From NCBI GenBank assembly GCA_002448975.1, contig DKBO01000234.1, positions 1-21,170 on the forward strand: a DNA stretch of 21,170 bases, given 5' to 3'. The DNA comes from Nitrospiraceae bacterium UBA6898. GTDB lineage: Bacteria > Nitrospirota > Thermodesulfovibrionia > Thermodesulfovibrionales > UBA6898. The notes under the pieces are model-generated. The model made no database searches, was not told the origin of the DNA, and saw only the letters and a program-made list of their open reading frames with translations. The position numbers and the translations under genes are program-made. Shown in pieces: positions 7,873-15,770 of this stretch (positions are counted from its first letter, which is position 1; every line of letters begins with the position of its first letter).

Positions 7873-9932
7873 AGAAACTACTTCTTTTTATATGTCTGAC
7901 AATGGTGATCGTTACCCCGGGCCGCGGCGCCGCGGAATCATCCATGGCTCATGCACATGCGGCATCAGCTCAGGTCTTCAGAATCAATGGAGCAGAGATT
8001 ACCCTACAGCTCGATCCGCCGAATTTCCAGCCGGGGACGACCCCCAAGGCTGCGGTCATGCTGAAAGATGTCATGTCAGGGTCCCCCATCTATGACGCAG
8101 AACTTTATATCAGACTCGAAAAAGAAGCATCCATGGATCATGGATCTCCGAAAATTGCCGGGAAGACAGATAAAGGGAATACCGGTGACGACCTCGATTT
8201 CGGGGATTCCATGGATATGCCTGTGACGAGATCTGCAGCAGACCTGTCGGGCTTTATAAAGTTAGCGCCAAAGCAGATGGCAGGGATGTTCGGGGCTGAT
8301 TACCCACTGCCCGGGGCAGGAGAATATGCGTTCACCCTTGCGGTGAAGTCCCTGAACGGAAAGATCTATGCAGAACCGCTCAGATACGGTGGCGTTATCT
8401 CCTATCCGAAGAGATCGCATGCCTCCCTATACCGGATACTCTTTGTGTTGGGAAGCATCTTCCTGAGCGGCCTTATTGCCGCATACATCCTCTATCAGAG
8501 AAAAGCTGTCGGATTGGGAGCAGGACAAAAGCTGAACCTCCTTGATATCCCCTGGCTGCTGAGATTTCTCAAGTCTGCATGGTTCCAGCCGGTATTTCAG
8601 ATCCCAGTGCTTATGGTATTCCTCGTGATCATGGCTGCCGGACTCTTCGATATTCAGCAGGGCGACCGGAATATTGCGACACTGCTCATGTGGACGATAT
8701 GGTGGACTGCCATTATCTTCACCTTTGTCTTTGTCGGGAGGATCTGGTGCATGATGTGCCCCTTCGGTGCCATACAGGACTGGATAGGGCGCATTGCAAG
8801 CATGAACCGGGATTTCCCCCGGCCGATGCGGAATATCTATCTTTCGAGTTCTCTATTTTTCGTGCTCACCTGGTGGGACAGCTACAGCGGCATTGTCAAT
8901 CGGCCTTCACTTACCGCCTGGCTCCTGATCGGCTTTTTTATCGTGGCTTCCGGTATGGCATTGGTCTTCAAAGGTCGCTCATTCTGCCGGTATGTCTGCC
9001 CCATTGGTGGCCTCATCGCTATATATTCCATGTTCAGTCCGATCGAGCTCAGGAACAAGTGTCTTGAGGTATGCAGAGGGCATAAGGTAAAAGAGTGCAT
9101 CAAGGGGACTGCCATGAGCCAACCCTGCCCTATGGCGGAAACCCCCATGACGCTTGACCGGAACAATTATTGCAACTTCTGCAGCGAGTGCATCAAGTCC
9201 TGTTCCCAGGACAATATCGTCATCCGGTTCAGAAGTTTTGCGAAAGACCTCTGGGTCTCTTCCAAGGGATACTTTGATGAGGCGCTGCTTGCCATGGTGC
9301 TGGTCGGGATCACGATCGTCGTTACCGGCGAGATGGTAGCGCCCTGGCACGGGTGGATGGATATTCTGGGCAGAATACTTCCTTTTGATACATTGGGCAT
9401 CGTCTCACATGCTGCCAGGGAAAAGGCGACCTTTCTGTTCACGATGACCGCAGGTTCGCTCATCATCCCTTCGTTCCTCCTGCTCCTGGCCAGCTTGATC
9501 GTAAGGAAAGGCACGGGGCCGGACTCTCCGCTTACGCTGAAACGGACATTCGTCCAGTTCGCGTATATGTTCATACCCGTCGGGCTTTCGATGCACCTAG
9601 CGCATAACATCAACCACCTTTTCAAGGAAGGACCCGAAATTGTTCCGGCAGTCGAGCGTTTGCTGAGCGGTATTAGCGGCGCAGGTGAACCCGATTGGGC
9701 AGTGACGCCGCTCATGGGAAATGAATCGATATTCTGGCTCCAGATGATCATCATCCTCATCATGAACATCTTCTCGCTCTATGCAGGCTACCGGATAGCG
9801 GTTAGGTATTACGGTGATAAAGCGCTCAGGGCGTTCATACCCATGGCAATCCTTGTTGTCGTGTTCATAGCCATCAATGCGTTCATTCTGGGTCAGCCGA
9901 TGTCCATGCGGCACACGCACGGAGGTATGTAA
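7869..9932 (+). CDS. NosR/NapH-like polytopic 4Fe-4S membrane protein with extra N-terminal periplasmic domain
   Basis: This 687-residue protein starts with a signal peptide (1-22) and a periplasmic beta-sandwich-like domain (about 34-180) containing metal-ligand-rich stretches (MAHAHA, SMDHG, DSMDM). Helices lie near 186-208, 243-260, 272-292, 325-336 and 350-367. Cysteine motifs follow: CMMCP (294-298), CRYVCP (373-378), single Cys at 398, 402, 410 and 420, and a classical CxxCxxCxxxC ferredoxin motif at 435-445. Further helices lie near 471-488, 523-545, 562-575, 620-640 and 655-674. The Fer4_5 pattern with CxxCPFG and CxxxCP is that of NosR/NapH/CcoG proteins, which carry electrons between quinol or flavin and periplasmic acceptors. 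The first motif is one residue shorter than NosR's CxxxCP. The C-terminus is His/Met-rich (MSMRHTHGGM). It is translationally coupled to both neighbours. Confidence 0.82.
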   Translation: MKKLLLFICLTMVIVTPGRGAAESSMAHAHAASAQVFRINGAEITLQLDPPNFQPGTTPKAAVMLKDVMSGSPIYDAELYIRLEKEASMDHGSPKIAGKTDKGNTGDDLDFGDSMDMPVTRSAADLSGFIKLAPKQMAGMFGADYPLPGAGEYAFTLAVKSLNGKIYAEPLRYGGVISYPKRSHASLYRILFVLGSIFLSGLIAAYILYQRKAVGLGAGQKLNLLDIPWLLRFLKSAWFQPVFQIPVLMVFLVIMAAGLFDIQQGDRNIATLLMWTIWWTAIIFTFVFVGRIWCMMCPFGAIQDWIGRIASMNRDFPRPMRNIYLSSSLFFVLTWWDSYSGIVNRPSLTAWLLIGFFIVASGMALVFKGRSFCRYVCPIGGLIAIYSMFSPIELRNKCLEVCRGHKVKECIKGTAMSQPCPMAETPMTLDRNNYCNFCSECIKSCSQDNIVIRFRSFAKDLWVSSKGYFDEALLAMVLVGITIVVTGEMVAPWHGWMDILGRILPFDTLGIVSHAAREKATFLFTMTAGSLIIPSFLLLLASLIVRKGTGPDSPLTLKRTFVQFAYMFIPVGLSMHLAHNINHLFKEGPEIVPAVERLLSGISGAGEPDWAVTPLMGNESIFWLQMIIILIMNIFSLYAGYRIAVRYYGDKALRAFIPMAILVVVFIAINAFILGQPMSMRHTHGGM

Positions 9933-10762
9933 TGAAAACGATAGTGTTTGTCATGCTGCTTTTCGCATGCGTGCCTCCCTCACTGGCGTCGGCTGATCTT
10001 GACCTCGATCAGGAAGTGCTGGTCATCCCGGACACCCATAACGCAAAACCCTATATCTGGCACGTCAGGCAGGACACACAGGGATATGAGCTGGTGTTCA
10101 AGCATATGCGTCCGGCAGGTCAGGCCGATCAGTTCCAGGTCGGCATCACGGACGCAGCAGGCGAAGTAGTCGGGGAGATGCATATCTTTATTACTGACGA
10201 CGACCTGCAGACCTATACCCATGTCCGGCCGGTAAAGGACAGCGATGGAAGATATTCGTTCAGTTACGCGGCGCCTGTGGCCGGTATGTACCGTTTTGAG
10301 ATAGTCTTTCGGACCGATAAGGGCTGGATCAATCTAAAAAAAGATGTATCGCTCGAAAAATCTGCTCTGAAAGAGACAGATACCAGCCCAGGAGACGAAG
10401 ACTATGATGCCAAAGTAAAGTTCTATCCCCGGAAAATCTATGCCGATCATGTCGGCACTTTTCTTTATCAGCTCAGCTATAGAGATAAACCTCTTGCCGA
10501 TATTGAAAAAATAGACGGGGCTGACATGCAGGTCGGTGCGTGGAGCGAGGATCTGAAAGAGTTCATCTATATGACACCGCAACAGAACCTCGGTGGGCCC
10601 GAGGTAGGCGTCAGTATGGTATTTAAGAGGCCGGGCAGACATGCGGTCTTTGCAGAGTTTAAGCATAAAGGCGTCATCAGGCGGGTCGATTTTGTGGTCA
10701 CCATCTATGCGGAACCCCCGCAGATCCAGGGTACCCTGCCGGCTATCGGGCCGGCAGATTGA
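9932..10762 (+). CDS. Secreted two-domain beta-sandwich protein, possible YtkA/FixH-like metal-binding protein
   Basis: This 276-residue protein has a signal peptide (1-20). Two beta-sandwich-like repeats can be read. The first (about 40-140) contains EMHIFITDDDLQTYTHVRP, a Met-His...His arrangement (M83, H84, H97) seen in secreted proteins of heavy-metal clusters, followed by GRYSFSYAAPVAGMYRFEIVF. The second (about 160-262) has the parallel ADMQVGAWSEDLKEFIYMTPQ and PGRHAVFAEFKHKGV, where Met replaces the His ligands. The start codon overlaps the stop of the Fe-S protein (TAATG), so the two are coupled. I infer a periplasmic copper-binding or partner protein for the Fe-S/FMN module. The family label is tentative, while secretion and domain duplication are fairly clear. 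Confidence 0.6.
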   Translation: MKTIVFVMLLFACVPPSLASADLDLDQEVLVIPDTHNAKPYIWHVRQDTQGYELVFKHMRPAGQADQFQVGITDAAGEVVGEMHIFITDDDLQTYTHVRPVKDSDGRYSFSYAAPVAGMYRFEIVFRTDKGWINLKKDVSLEKSALKETDTSPGDEDYDAKVKFYPRKIYADHVGTFLYQLSYRDKPLADIEKIDGADMQVGAWSEDLKEFIYMTPQQNLGGPEVGVSMVFKRPGRHAVFAEFKHKGVIRRVDFVVTIYAEPPQIQGTLPAIGPAD

Positions 10763-10822
10763 GCGGTACGTATCCGGGATATTTCGGGAATGCACATAAT
10801 GCTTGTTTCGGCGGTCCTGAGG

Positions 10823-10857
10823 CGATAGCCTGATGGTGCGAGTTTATGATGCTATCG
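10823..10857 (+). repeat. 7-bp inverted repeat upstream of the SHOCT gene
   Basis: CGATAGC (10823-10829) and GCTATCG (10851-10857) are perfect inverted arms separated by 21 bases, ending 29 bp before the GTG start of the SHOCT gene. It could be a regulator half-site pair or an RNA stem. No known operator type (CueR, CsoR, ArsR) is recognised. Confidence 0.3.
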
Positions 10858-10885
10858 TTGTCTCGCGAGGAAGGAGGCGATTGCA

Positions 10886-11152
10886 GTGCCTTGGGGCCAT
10901 TATGGTTGGGGCATGGGGTTCGGATGGTTTTCCATGATCATACTGTCGCTAGTGATAATTCTGGGTGTTGTTTTCCTGGTAAAGCTTTTCACCAGGATGC
11001 AAGAAGGAAGAAATCAGAATGAAGCTCCTCTCGACATTCTGAAAAAACGGTATGCAAAAGGCGAAATAACCAGAGAGGAATTTGAAAAGATGAAGCAAGA
11101 CCTTTTGAAAAGCCGAAGTACAAATCGACATCCAGTGAAACCTGCAGCATGA
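10886..11152 (+). CDS. Small SHOCT-domain membrane protein
   Basis: This 88-residue protein starts at GTG 10886, chosen because AAGGAGG lies at 10871-10877 with ideal spacing. The N-terminus is aromatic and glycine-rich with a His (PWGHYGWGMGFGW, 2-14), followed by one membrane helix (about 14-34). A C-terminal SHOCT motif, PLDILKKRYAKGEITREEFEKMKQDL, spans about 48-73. SHOCT domains are short helical pairs at protein C-termini. Small proteins of this TM-SHOCT type recur beside copper and heavy-metal genes, but their biochemical role is not established. It lies between the secreted beta-sandwich protein and the Met-rich protein in the same orientation, so it is probably part of the copper cluster. 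Confidence 0.85.
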   Translation: MPWGHYGWGMGFGWFSMIILSLVIILGVVFLVKLFTRMQEGRNQNEAPLDILKKRYAKGEITREEFEKMKQDLLKSRSTNRHPVKPAA

Positions 11153-11282
11153 TCACGTCCCCCGGTGAGTGTCAGCGGGTTCTGTATGTAAGAGGAGAAA
11201 CGGGAGCATGTACCGCGGGAATGAAACCTGGGTTAATACATGAGCACATGGCAATGATCGTGCATACAGAAGGAGATTCGAA

Positions 11283-11714
11283 ATGAAGAAAGTACTATTC
11301 ACAGCGTGTATTATCCTCGCAGTAACCGCAGTCTACGGCTTCGCCCAGACGGGTGGCGGCATGATGGGCGGTCAGCAGGGTCAAATGGGTGGAATGGAAA
11401 AGGGACAGATGGGCAGCCATCAGGGAATGATGCAGCACCAGGGCATGATGGATCACGGACAGATGATGAATGGCATGGTGGACATGTCAAACCAGATGTC
11501 CGGCATGATGGGGAAGATGTCCGGCATGATGAAAGATATGCCCATGGGCGATATGCAGCATATGTCGGGACTTATGGACGACATGGCAAAGCAGATGATT
11601 GATATGTCCGTAATGATGAAGAGAGGCATGGCCACTGAAAAAGAGATGGAGATGATGCACCAGCGGATGTCGGAGATGCAGAACAGGGTGTCCGAAATGG
11701 AAAAGAAAAAGTAG
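11283..11714 (+). CDS. Secreted methionine-rich protein, probable periplasmic copper-binding protein
   Basis: This 143-residue protein has a clear signal peptide (about 1-21, MKKVLFTACIILAVTAVYGFA). Counting residues gives 37 methionines (about 26%) and five histidines, many as MM, MGGM, MxxM and HQGMM patterns. The first half is Gly/Gln/Met-rich and probably disordered. The second half (about 70-143) is amphipathic and probably helical, ending in a charged MSEMQNRVSEMEKKK. Met-rich clusters of this kind bind Cu(I) in CopA/CopC/PcoE-type periplasmic proteins. The ribosome binding site AAGGAG lies just upstream. The copper ATPase starts 19 bp downstream, which strongly supports cotranscription and a role in periplasmic copper buffering. 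No known family can be named with confidence. Confidence 0.8.
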   Translation: MKKVLFTACIILAVTAVYGFAQTGGGMMGGQQGQMGGMEKGQMGSHQGMMQHQGMMDHGQMMNGMVDMSNQMSGMMGKMSGMMKDMPMGDMQHMSGLMDDMAKQMIDMSVMMKRGMATEKEMEMMHQRMSEMQNRVSEMEKKK

Positions 11715-11732
11715 GGGGCATCCGGAGGCAAG

Positions 11733-14147
11733 ATGAAAGTTAGAGACCCTGTATGCAACATGACCATCGAAGACAGCGACGCTGCAGCTGCATCTTTACA
11801 TAAAGGGAGTAAGTACTATTTCTGTTCTCCTGCATGCAAGGAGAAGTTTGACCAGACACCGGAATCATTTCTTCTCGAAGATACAGGCGGCGTTGGGAAG
11901 AAGAAGGGCTTGGTGCCAGCGGAAATCTACACCTGTCCTATGCATACTGAAGTTAGGCAATCCCTTCCCGGAGCCTGTCCGAAATGCGGCATGGCCCTCG
12001 AACCGGTCATGCCACCGTCGAAGCTGTCTGAAGCCAGATGGACATGCCCTATGCATCCGGAAATCGTCCGCGAGGAGCCGGGCAGCTGCCCCAAGTGTGG
12101 GATGGCGCTTGAGCCGAAGACCGTAAGTGCTGAAGAGAAGGAAAATCCCGAACTTGACGACATGACGCGCCGGTTTAAGGTCAGCGTTATACTCACCATT
12201 CCTCTTGTCATACTGGCCATGGGTGGTCTGATTCCGGGCCTTTCCTCGATTCTGGACATGGTGCCCCATGAATTAAGCACGTGGATAGAGCTTATCCTTG
12301 CCACGCCGGTCGTGATTTGGGGAGCCCGGCCTTTTTTTGTCAGGGGATGGAAGTCGGTCGTCACCTGGAACCCGAATATGTTCACTCTGATAGGTCTCGG
12401 TGTCGGAGTTGCCTATCTCTATAGCATTGTGGCTGCTTTGTTCCCCGGACTCTTCCCATCGTCTTTTCGCGGAGAGGGAGGAAACGTCGGTGTCTATTTT
12501 GAAGCCGCCGCGGTCATCACCGTTCTCGTGCTTCTTGGTCAGGTGATGGAACTGAGGGCGAGGACAAGGACCGGTGCAGCGATTAAAGCCCTCCTTGGCT
12601 TGGCACCAAAAACAGCCCGCCGCATACGGAATGGGAATGAAGAGGATGTTCCCCTTGAGCAGATCCAGGCGGGAGATGTTCTCCGTGTGAGGCCGGGCGA
12701 AAAGGTTCCGGTTGACGGCACGGTCACTGAAGGATCAAGCAGCGTGGATGAATCCATGATCTCCGGAGAACCGATCCCTGTTATGAAGCAGTCAGGTGAC
12801 CGGGTTATAGGGGCTACGGTAAACGGGACCGGCACAATGATAATGAAGGCGGAAAAGGTAGGTTCTGAAACGCTGCTATCCCAGATTGTCCATATGGTTG
12901 CTGAGGCCCAGCGGAGCCGTGCGCCGATCCAGAAGTTGGCGGATATCGTTGCGGGCTATTTCGTCCAGATCGTTGTGAGCATCGCGGTTCTCACCTTCGT
13001 GGTTTGGGCATTGATCGGACCTGAACCGCGCATGGCCTACGCCCTCGTGAACGCTGTTGCGGTACTTATCATTGCCTGCCCCTGCGCGCTCGGCCTCGCA
13101 ACGCCGATGTCGATCATGGTAGCTATGGGCAAGGGAGCAACCGGAGGCGTGCTCTTCAAGAACGCCGAGGCCATCGAGGTGATGAAGACCGTTGATACCC
13201 TTGTAACGGATAAAACCGGTACGCTTACCGAGGGAAAACCGAAACTGGTCAGCGTGATGCCTGCGAAAGGTTTCGACGAAAAGACGCTGCTTCACCTTGC
13301 TTCAAGCATTGAGATGGGGAGCGAGCATCCACTCGCTGCAGCAATCGTTTCTGGTGCAAAGGAAAAAAATATCTTTTTTTCGAAGGTTGAGTCTTTTGCA
13401 TCGCTGACCGGCCGTGGGGTATCGGGAAGGATCGATGGAAAGAAGGTCGCTCTCGGGAACCGCAGGCTCATCGATGAGCTTGGCATTGCACCAGGAGAGC
13501 TCCCGGATAGGGCAGGGGCAATGCGCAAGGAAGGTCAGACTGCCATGTTTGTTGCTGTGGACGGAAAGGCTGCGGGACTTCTTGGAGTGGCAGACCCCGT
13601 AAAGTCAACTACAGCCGAGGCGATAGAGCAGCTTCACCGGGAAGGAATCCGCGTTGTCATGCTCACCGGAGACAACAGGACGACTGCTGAAGCTGTCGGA
13701 AAAAAGCTCGGCATCGATGAGGTGATTGCCGAGGTCCTGCCTGACCAGAAGGCGGAGATAGTCAAACGGTTGCAAAACGAGGGAAAGATTGTGGCAATGG
13801 CAGGGGACGGCATCAACGACGCTCCAGCTCTTGCGCAGGCGCATGTCGGTATTGCCATGGGTACCGGGACGGATGTGGCCATGCAGAGCGCAGGCGTGAC
13901 CCTCATAAAAGGCGATCTGCGCGGAATCATACGCGCAAGACTGCTCAGCAGGGCGACCATGCGGAACATCAAGCAGAACCTCTTCTTTGCCTTTGCGTAC
14001 AATGCCCTCGGCGTACCGATCGCCGCCGGCGTTCTCTATCCCTTTTTCGGCATCCTTCTCAGCCCGATATTTGCCGCCGCTGCCATGAGTTTCAGTTCAG
14101 TTTCGGTAATCAGCAATGCGCTGCGCCTGCGGCGGACGAGACTGTAG
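11733..14147 (+). CDS. copA: Copper-translocating P1B-type ATPase with YHS and two CPMH/CPKCGM metal-binding modules
   Basis: This 804-residue inner-membrane pump exports Cu+ from the cytoplasm. The N-terminus carries a YHS domain (about 3-46; Cys8, Cys31, Cys35) and two heavy-metal-binding modules, YTCPMHTEV...CPKCGMALEP (66-91) and WTCPMHPEI...CPKCGMALEP (103-128), instead of the usual HMA (GMxCxxC) domains. Catalytic motifs are ISGEP (343-347), the membrane metal site CPC (449-451), DKTGT with phosphorylated Asp493, HP (532-533), TGDN (645-648) and GDGIND (691-696). YN (756-757) and MSFSS (785-789) in the last helices are the Cu+-type (P1B-1) signature. The ATG at 11733 follows GGAGG at 11724-11728. 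It directly follows the Met-rich protein and precedes an HD-GYP gene by 9 bp. Confidence 0.95.
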   Translation: MKVRDPVCNMTIEDSDAAAASLHKGSKYYFCSPACKEKFDQTPESFLLEDTGGVGKKKGLVPAEIYTCPMHTEVRQSLPGACPKCGMALEPVMPPSKLSEARWTCPMHPEIVREEPGSCPKCGMALEPKTVSAEEKENPELDDMTRRFKVSVILTIPLVILAMGGLIPGLSSILDMVPHELSTWIELILATPVVIWGARPFFVRGWKSVVTWNPNMFTLIGLGVGVAYLYSIVAALFPGLFPSSFRGEGGNVGVYFEAAAVITVLVLLGQVMELRARTRTGAAIKALLGLAPKTARRIRNGNEEDVPLEQIQAGDVLRVRPGEKVPVDGTVTEGSSSVDESMISGEPIPVMKQSGDRVIGATVNGTGTMIMKAEKVGSETLLSQIVHMVAEAQRSRAPIQKLADIVAGYFVQIVVSIAVLTFVVWALIGPEPRMAYALVNAVAVLIIACPCALGLATPMSIMVAMGKGATGGVLFKNAEAIEVMKTVDTLVTDKTGTLTEGKPKLVSVMPAKGFDEKTLLHLASSIEMGSEHPLAAAIVSGAKEKNIFFSKVESFASLTGRGVSGRIDGKKVALGNRRLIDELGIAPGELPDRAGAMRKEGQTAMFVAVDGKAAGLLGVADPVKSTTAEAIEQLHREGIRVVMLTGDNRTTAEAVGKKLGIDEVIAEVLPDQKAEIVKRLQNEGKIVAMAGDGINDAPALAQAHVGIAMGTGTDVAMQSAGVTLIKGDLRGIIRARLLSRATMRNIKQNLFFAFAYNALGVPIAAGVLYPFFGILLSPIFAAAAMSFSSVSVISNALRLRRTRL

Positions 14148-14156
14148 GCGACGATA

Positions 14157-14942
14157 ATGCTCCGGCATCCGGACAAGCCGCTGGTATGTGCGCACTGCGG
14201 TACCAAAATCGAGGGTGCAGCGTTCATAGAGAAAGAGGGCGGTGTCTACATTGGAGAGGAGTGTTATTTTCGGGACACCTATCTTGACGGCATTGTTGAT
14301 CGCATAGAAGCGACCTATCTCGCCACGATCGAAGCATTTGTGAGCGCCATCGATGCGCGGGAGCATGAAACAGGGAACCATTCGCTACGGGTCAGCAGAT
14401 TTGCGGTTATCCTTGGAAATGCATACGGTATGCGCGACAGGCCGCTTATTGAGCTGTATTGCGGGGCACTCCTGCATGACATCGGCAAGATCGGCGTTCC
14501 CGATGCCGTGCTGTTGAAAAAGGGTCCGCTTACTGCTCAAGAGGAGAAGATCATGCACGAACATCCCGAGACCGGTTTTCGGATCATAGGGCACATCGGA
14601 TACCTGAAAAATGCGTCCGAGATAATCCATGCGCACCATGAACACTTCGATGGCAGCGGTTATCCGCGCGGGCTGAAGGGGGATGATATCCCGTCAGGCG
14701 CACGGGTCTTTTCGGTGGCTGATGCCCTTGACGCGCTGACAGCGGCGAGGCCATACCGGAAGGCGCTCCGGTTCGAAGATGCGGTCGCTGAAATCGAAAA
14801 GGAGTCGGGCAGGGTCTTTGATCCGGCAGTAATCAATGTCCTTGGCTTCGCACGTGACGAACTCCGGGGCTTTGTCGGTAAGGTGCCATCTTTCTCCCCT
14901 CTACAGGGTAAGGTATTATGGCGCTTAACAAGGATGAACTGA
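14157..14942 (+). CDS. HD-GYP domain protein with N-terminal zinc-ribbon-like segment
   Basis: This 261-residue predicted cytoplasmic protein has a full HD-GYP core: HDIGK (107-111), EHPETG (135-140), HAHHEHFDGSGYP (158-170) and the DALTAARPYRKAL segment (192-204). HD-GYP domains hydrolyse c-di-GMP or related dinucleotides. The N-terminus has CAHCG (11-15) and Cys36, a possible metal-binding ribbon in place of the usual receiver or membrane sensor. The start is 9 bp after the copper ATPase stop and the end overlaps the methyltransferase gene by 25 bp, so all three are probably cotranscribed. The N-terminal Cys cluster may sense metal or redox state. That role is inference. Confidence 0.9.
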   Translation: MLRHPDKPLVCAHCGTKIEGAAFIEKEGGVYIGEECYFRDTYLDGIVDRIEATYLATIEAFVSAIDAREHETGNHSLRVSRFAVILGNAYGMRDRPLIELYCGALLHDIGKIGVPDAVLLKKGPLTAQEEKIMHEHPETGFRIIGHIGYLKNASEIIHAHHEHFDGSGYPRGLKGDDIPSGARVFSVADALDALTAARPYRKALRFEDAVAEIEKESGRVFDPAVINVLGFARDELRGFVGKVPSFSPLQGKVLWRLTRMN

Positions 14943-15583
14943 AACATCTCTATCGAAAGAGGGCGTGGTTGTATGACCTCTCGGCAAACCTGTATTACCT
15001 GATAGGTTTTCGCGAGCAGGCGTACCGGAGAAAGGCGATTGCCGCTCTGCGCCTCAAGCGGGGAGATACGGTTGTTGAAATCGGCTGCGGCACGGGGCTG
15101 AATTTCCCCCTGTTCCGTGATGCAGTGGGCTCCGAGGGGAAGATTATCGGCGTGGACCTCACGGCAGAGATGCTTCAGAAGGCCGGGGAGCGCGTCAGGA
15201 GGAACGGCTGGGCGAACGTGGAGTTGGTGCATGGAGATGCAGCTGAATTTCGCTTTCCGCCGAACCTTGGTGGCGTCATCTCCACCTTTGCGCTCACTCT
15301 TGTACCGGAATTCGACCGGGCAATAAGAAACGGATGCCTGGCGCTCATCCCTGGAAAGAGGTGGGTCGTTCTCGACTTCAAGCTGCCGTCATGGCGGGCA
15401 GCAGCGTTGTTCGTGCCGCTGCTCGTGTTTCTCACCAAGCCCTTCGGTGTAAGGAGAGAACTCGCCGAGCGCCATCCCTGGGAATCGATCGGGAAATACC
15501 TCGGAGGCGTGTCGATCACCGAGCTCTATTTCGGGTTCACCTATATCGCCGTCGGCGAGAAAGGAGCCGCATGCCAGGAATAA
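14918..15583 (+). CDS. Class I SAM-dependent methyltransferase (UbiE/PmtA-like)
   Basis: This 221-residue protein has the SAM-binding motif I VVEIGCGTG (52-60), an acidic residue at the end of strand 2 (GVD, 78-80) and GDA (106-108). The N-terminus (YRKRAWLYDLSANLYYLIGFREQAYRRKA) resembles the Methyltransf_11/25 proteins that methylate lipids or quinones. A hydrophobic stretch near 168-183 (AALFVPLLVFLTKPFG) suggests membrane association. The ATG at 14918 has AAGG just upstream and lies inside the end of the HD-GYP gene (25-bp overlap). The substrate is unknown; a phospholipid or quinone is plausible. Confidence 0.82.
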   Translation: MALNKDELKHLYRKRAWLYDLSANLYYLIGFREQAYRRKAIAALRLKRGDTVVEIGCGTGLNFPLFRDAVGSEGKIIGVDLTAEMLQKAGERVRRNGWANVELVHGDAAEFRFPPNLGGVISTFALTLVPEFDRAIRNGCLALIPGKRWVVLDFKLPSWRAAALFVPLLVFLTKPFGVRRELAERHPWESIGKYLGGVSITELYFGFTYIAVGEKGAACQE

Positions 15584-15770
15584 GCTTCCCTGCACTTCAT
15601 GGAATGGCGGGGTGTTCCGGCCAATAAAGCGATTTATCATTGCAGAGGAGTTCTTTGCTGTTGCTACATCCGGTTGGATGGCAACTGCCTGCTCTACCGA
15701 CAAGTCTGGAAAAATGCTTGATGGAGAAAAGTGACGATTTACGAAGAAAAGGCGCATCAAAGCAGACCGG

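Noticed and set aside
7300..9932. Assignment of these two genes as nosR/napH of denitrification
   Set aside because: No nosZ, nosDFY, napA or other denitrification gene lies in the window, and the domain layout (separate FMN protein, added periplasmic domain) differs.
11208..11243. 11-codon ORF (MYRGNETWVNT) with an AGGAG upstream, before the Met-rich gene
   Set aside because: Too short to support, and the spacing and codons are unremarkable. It may be chance in a purine-rich leader.
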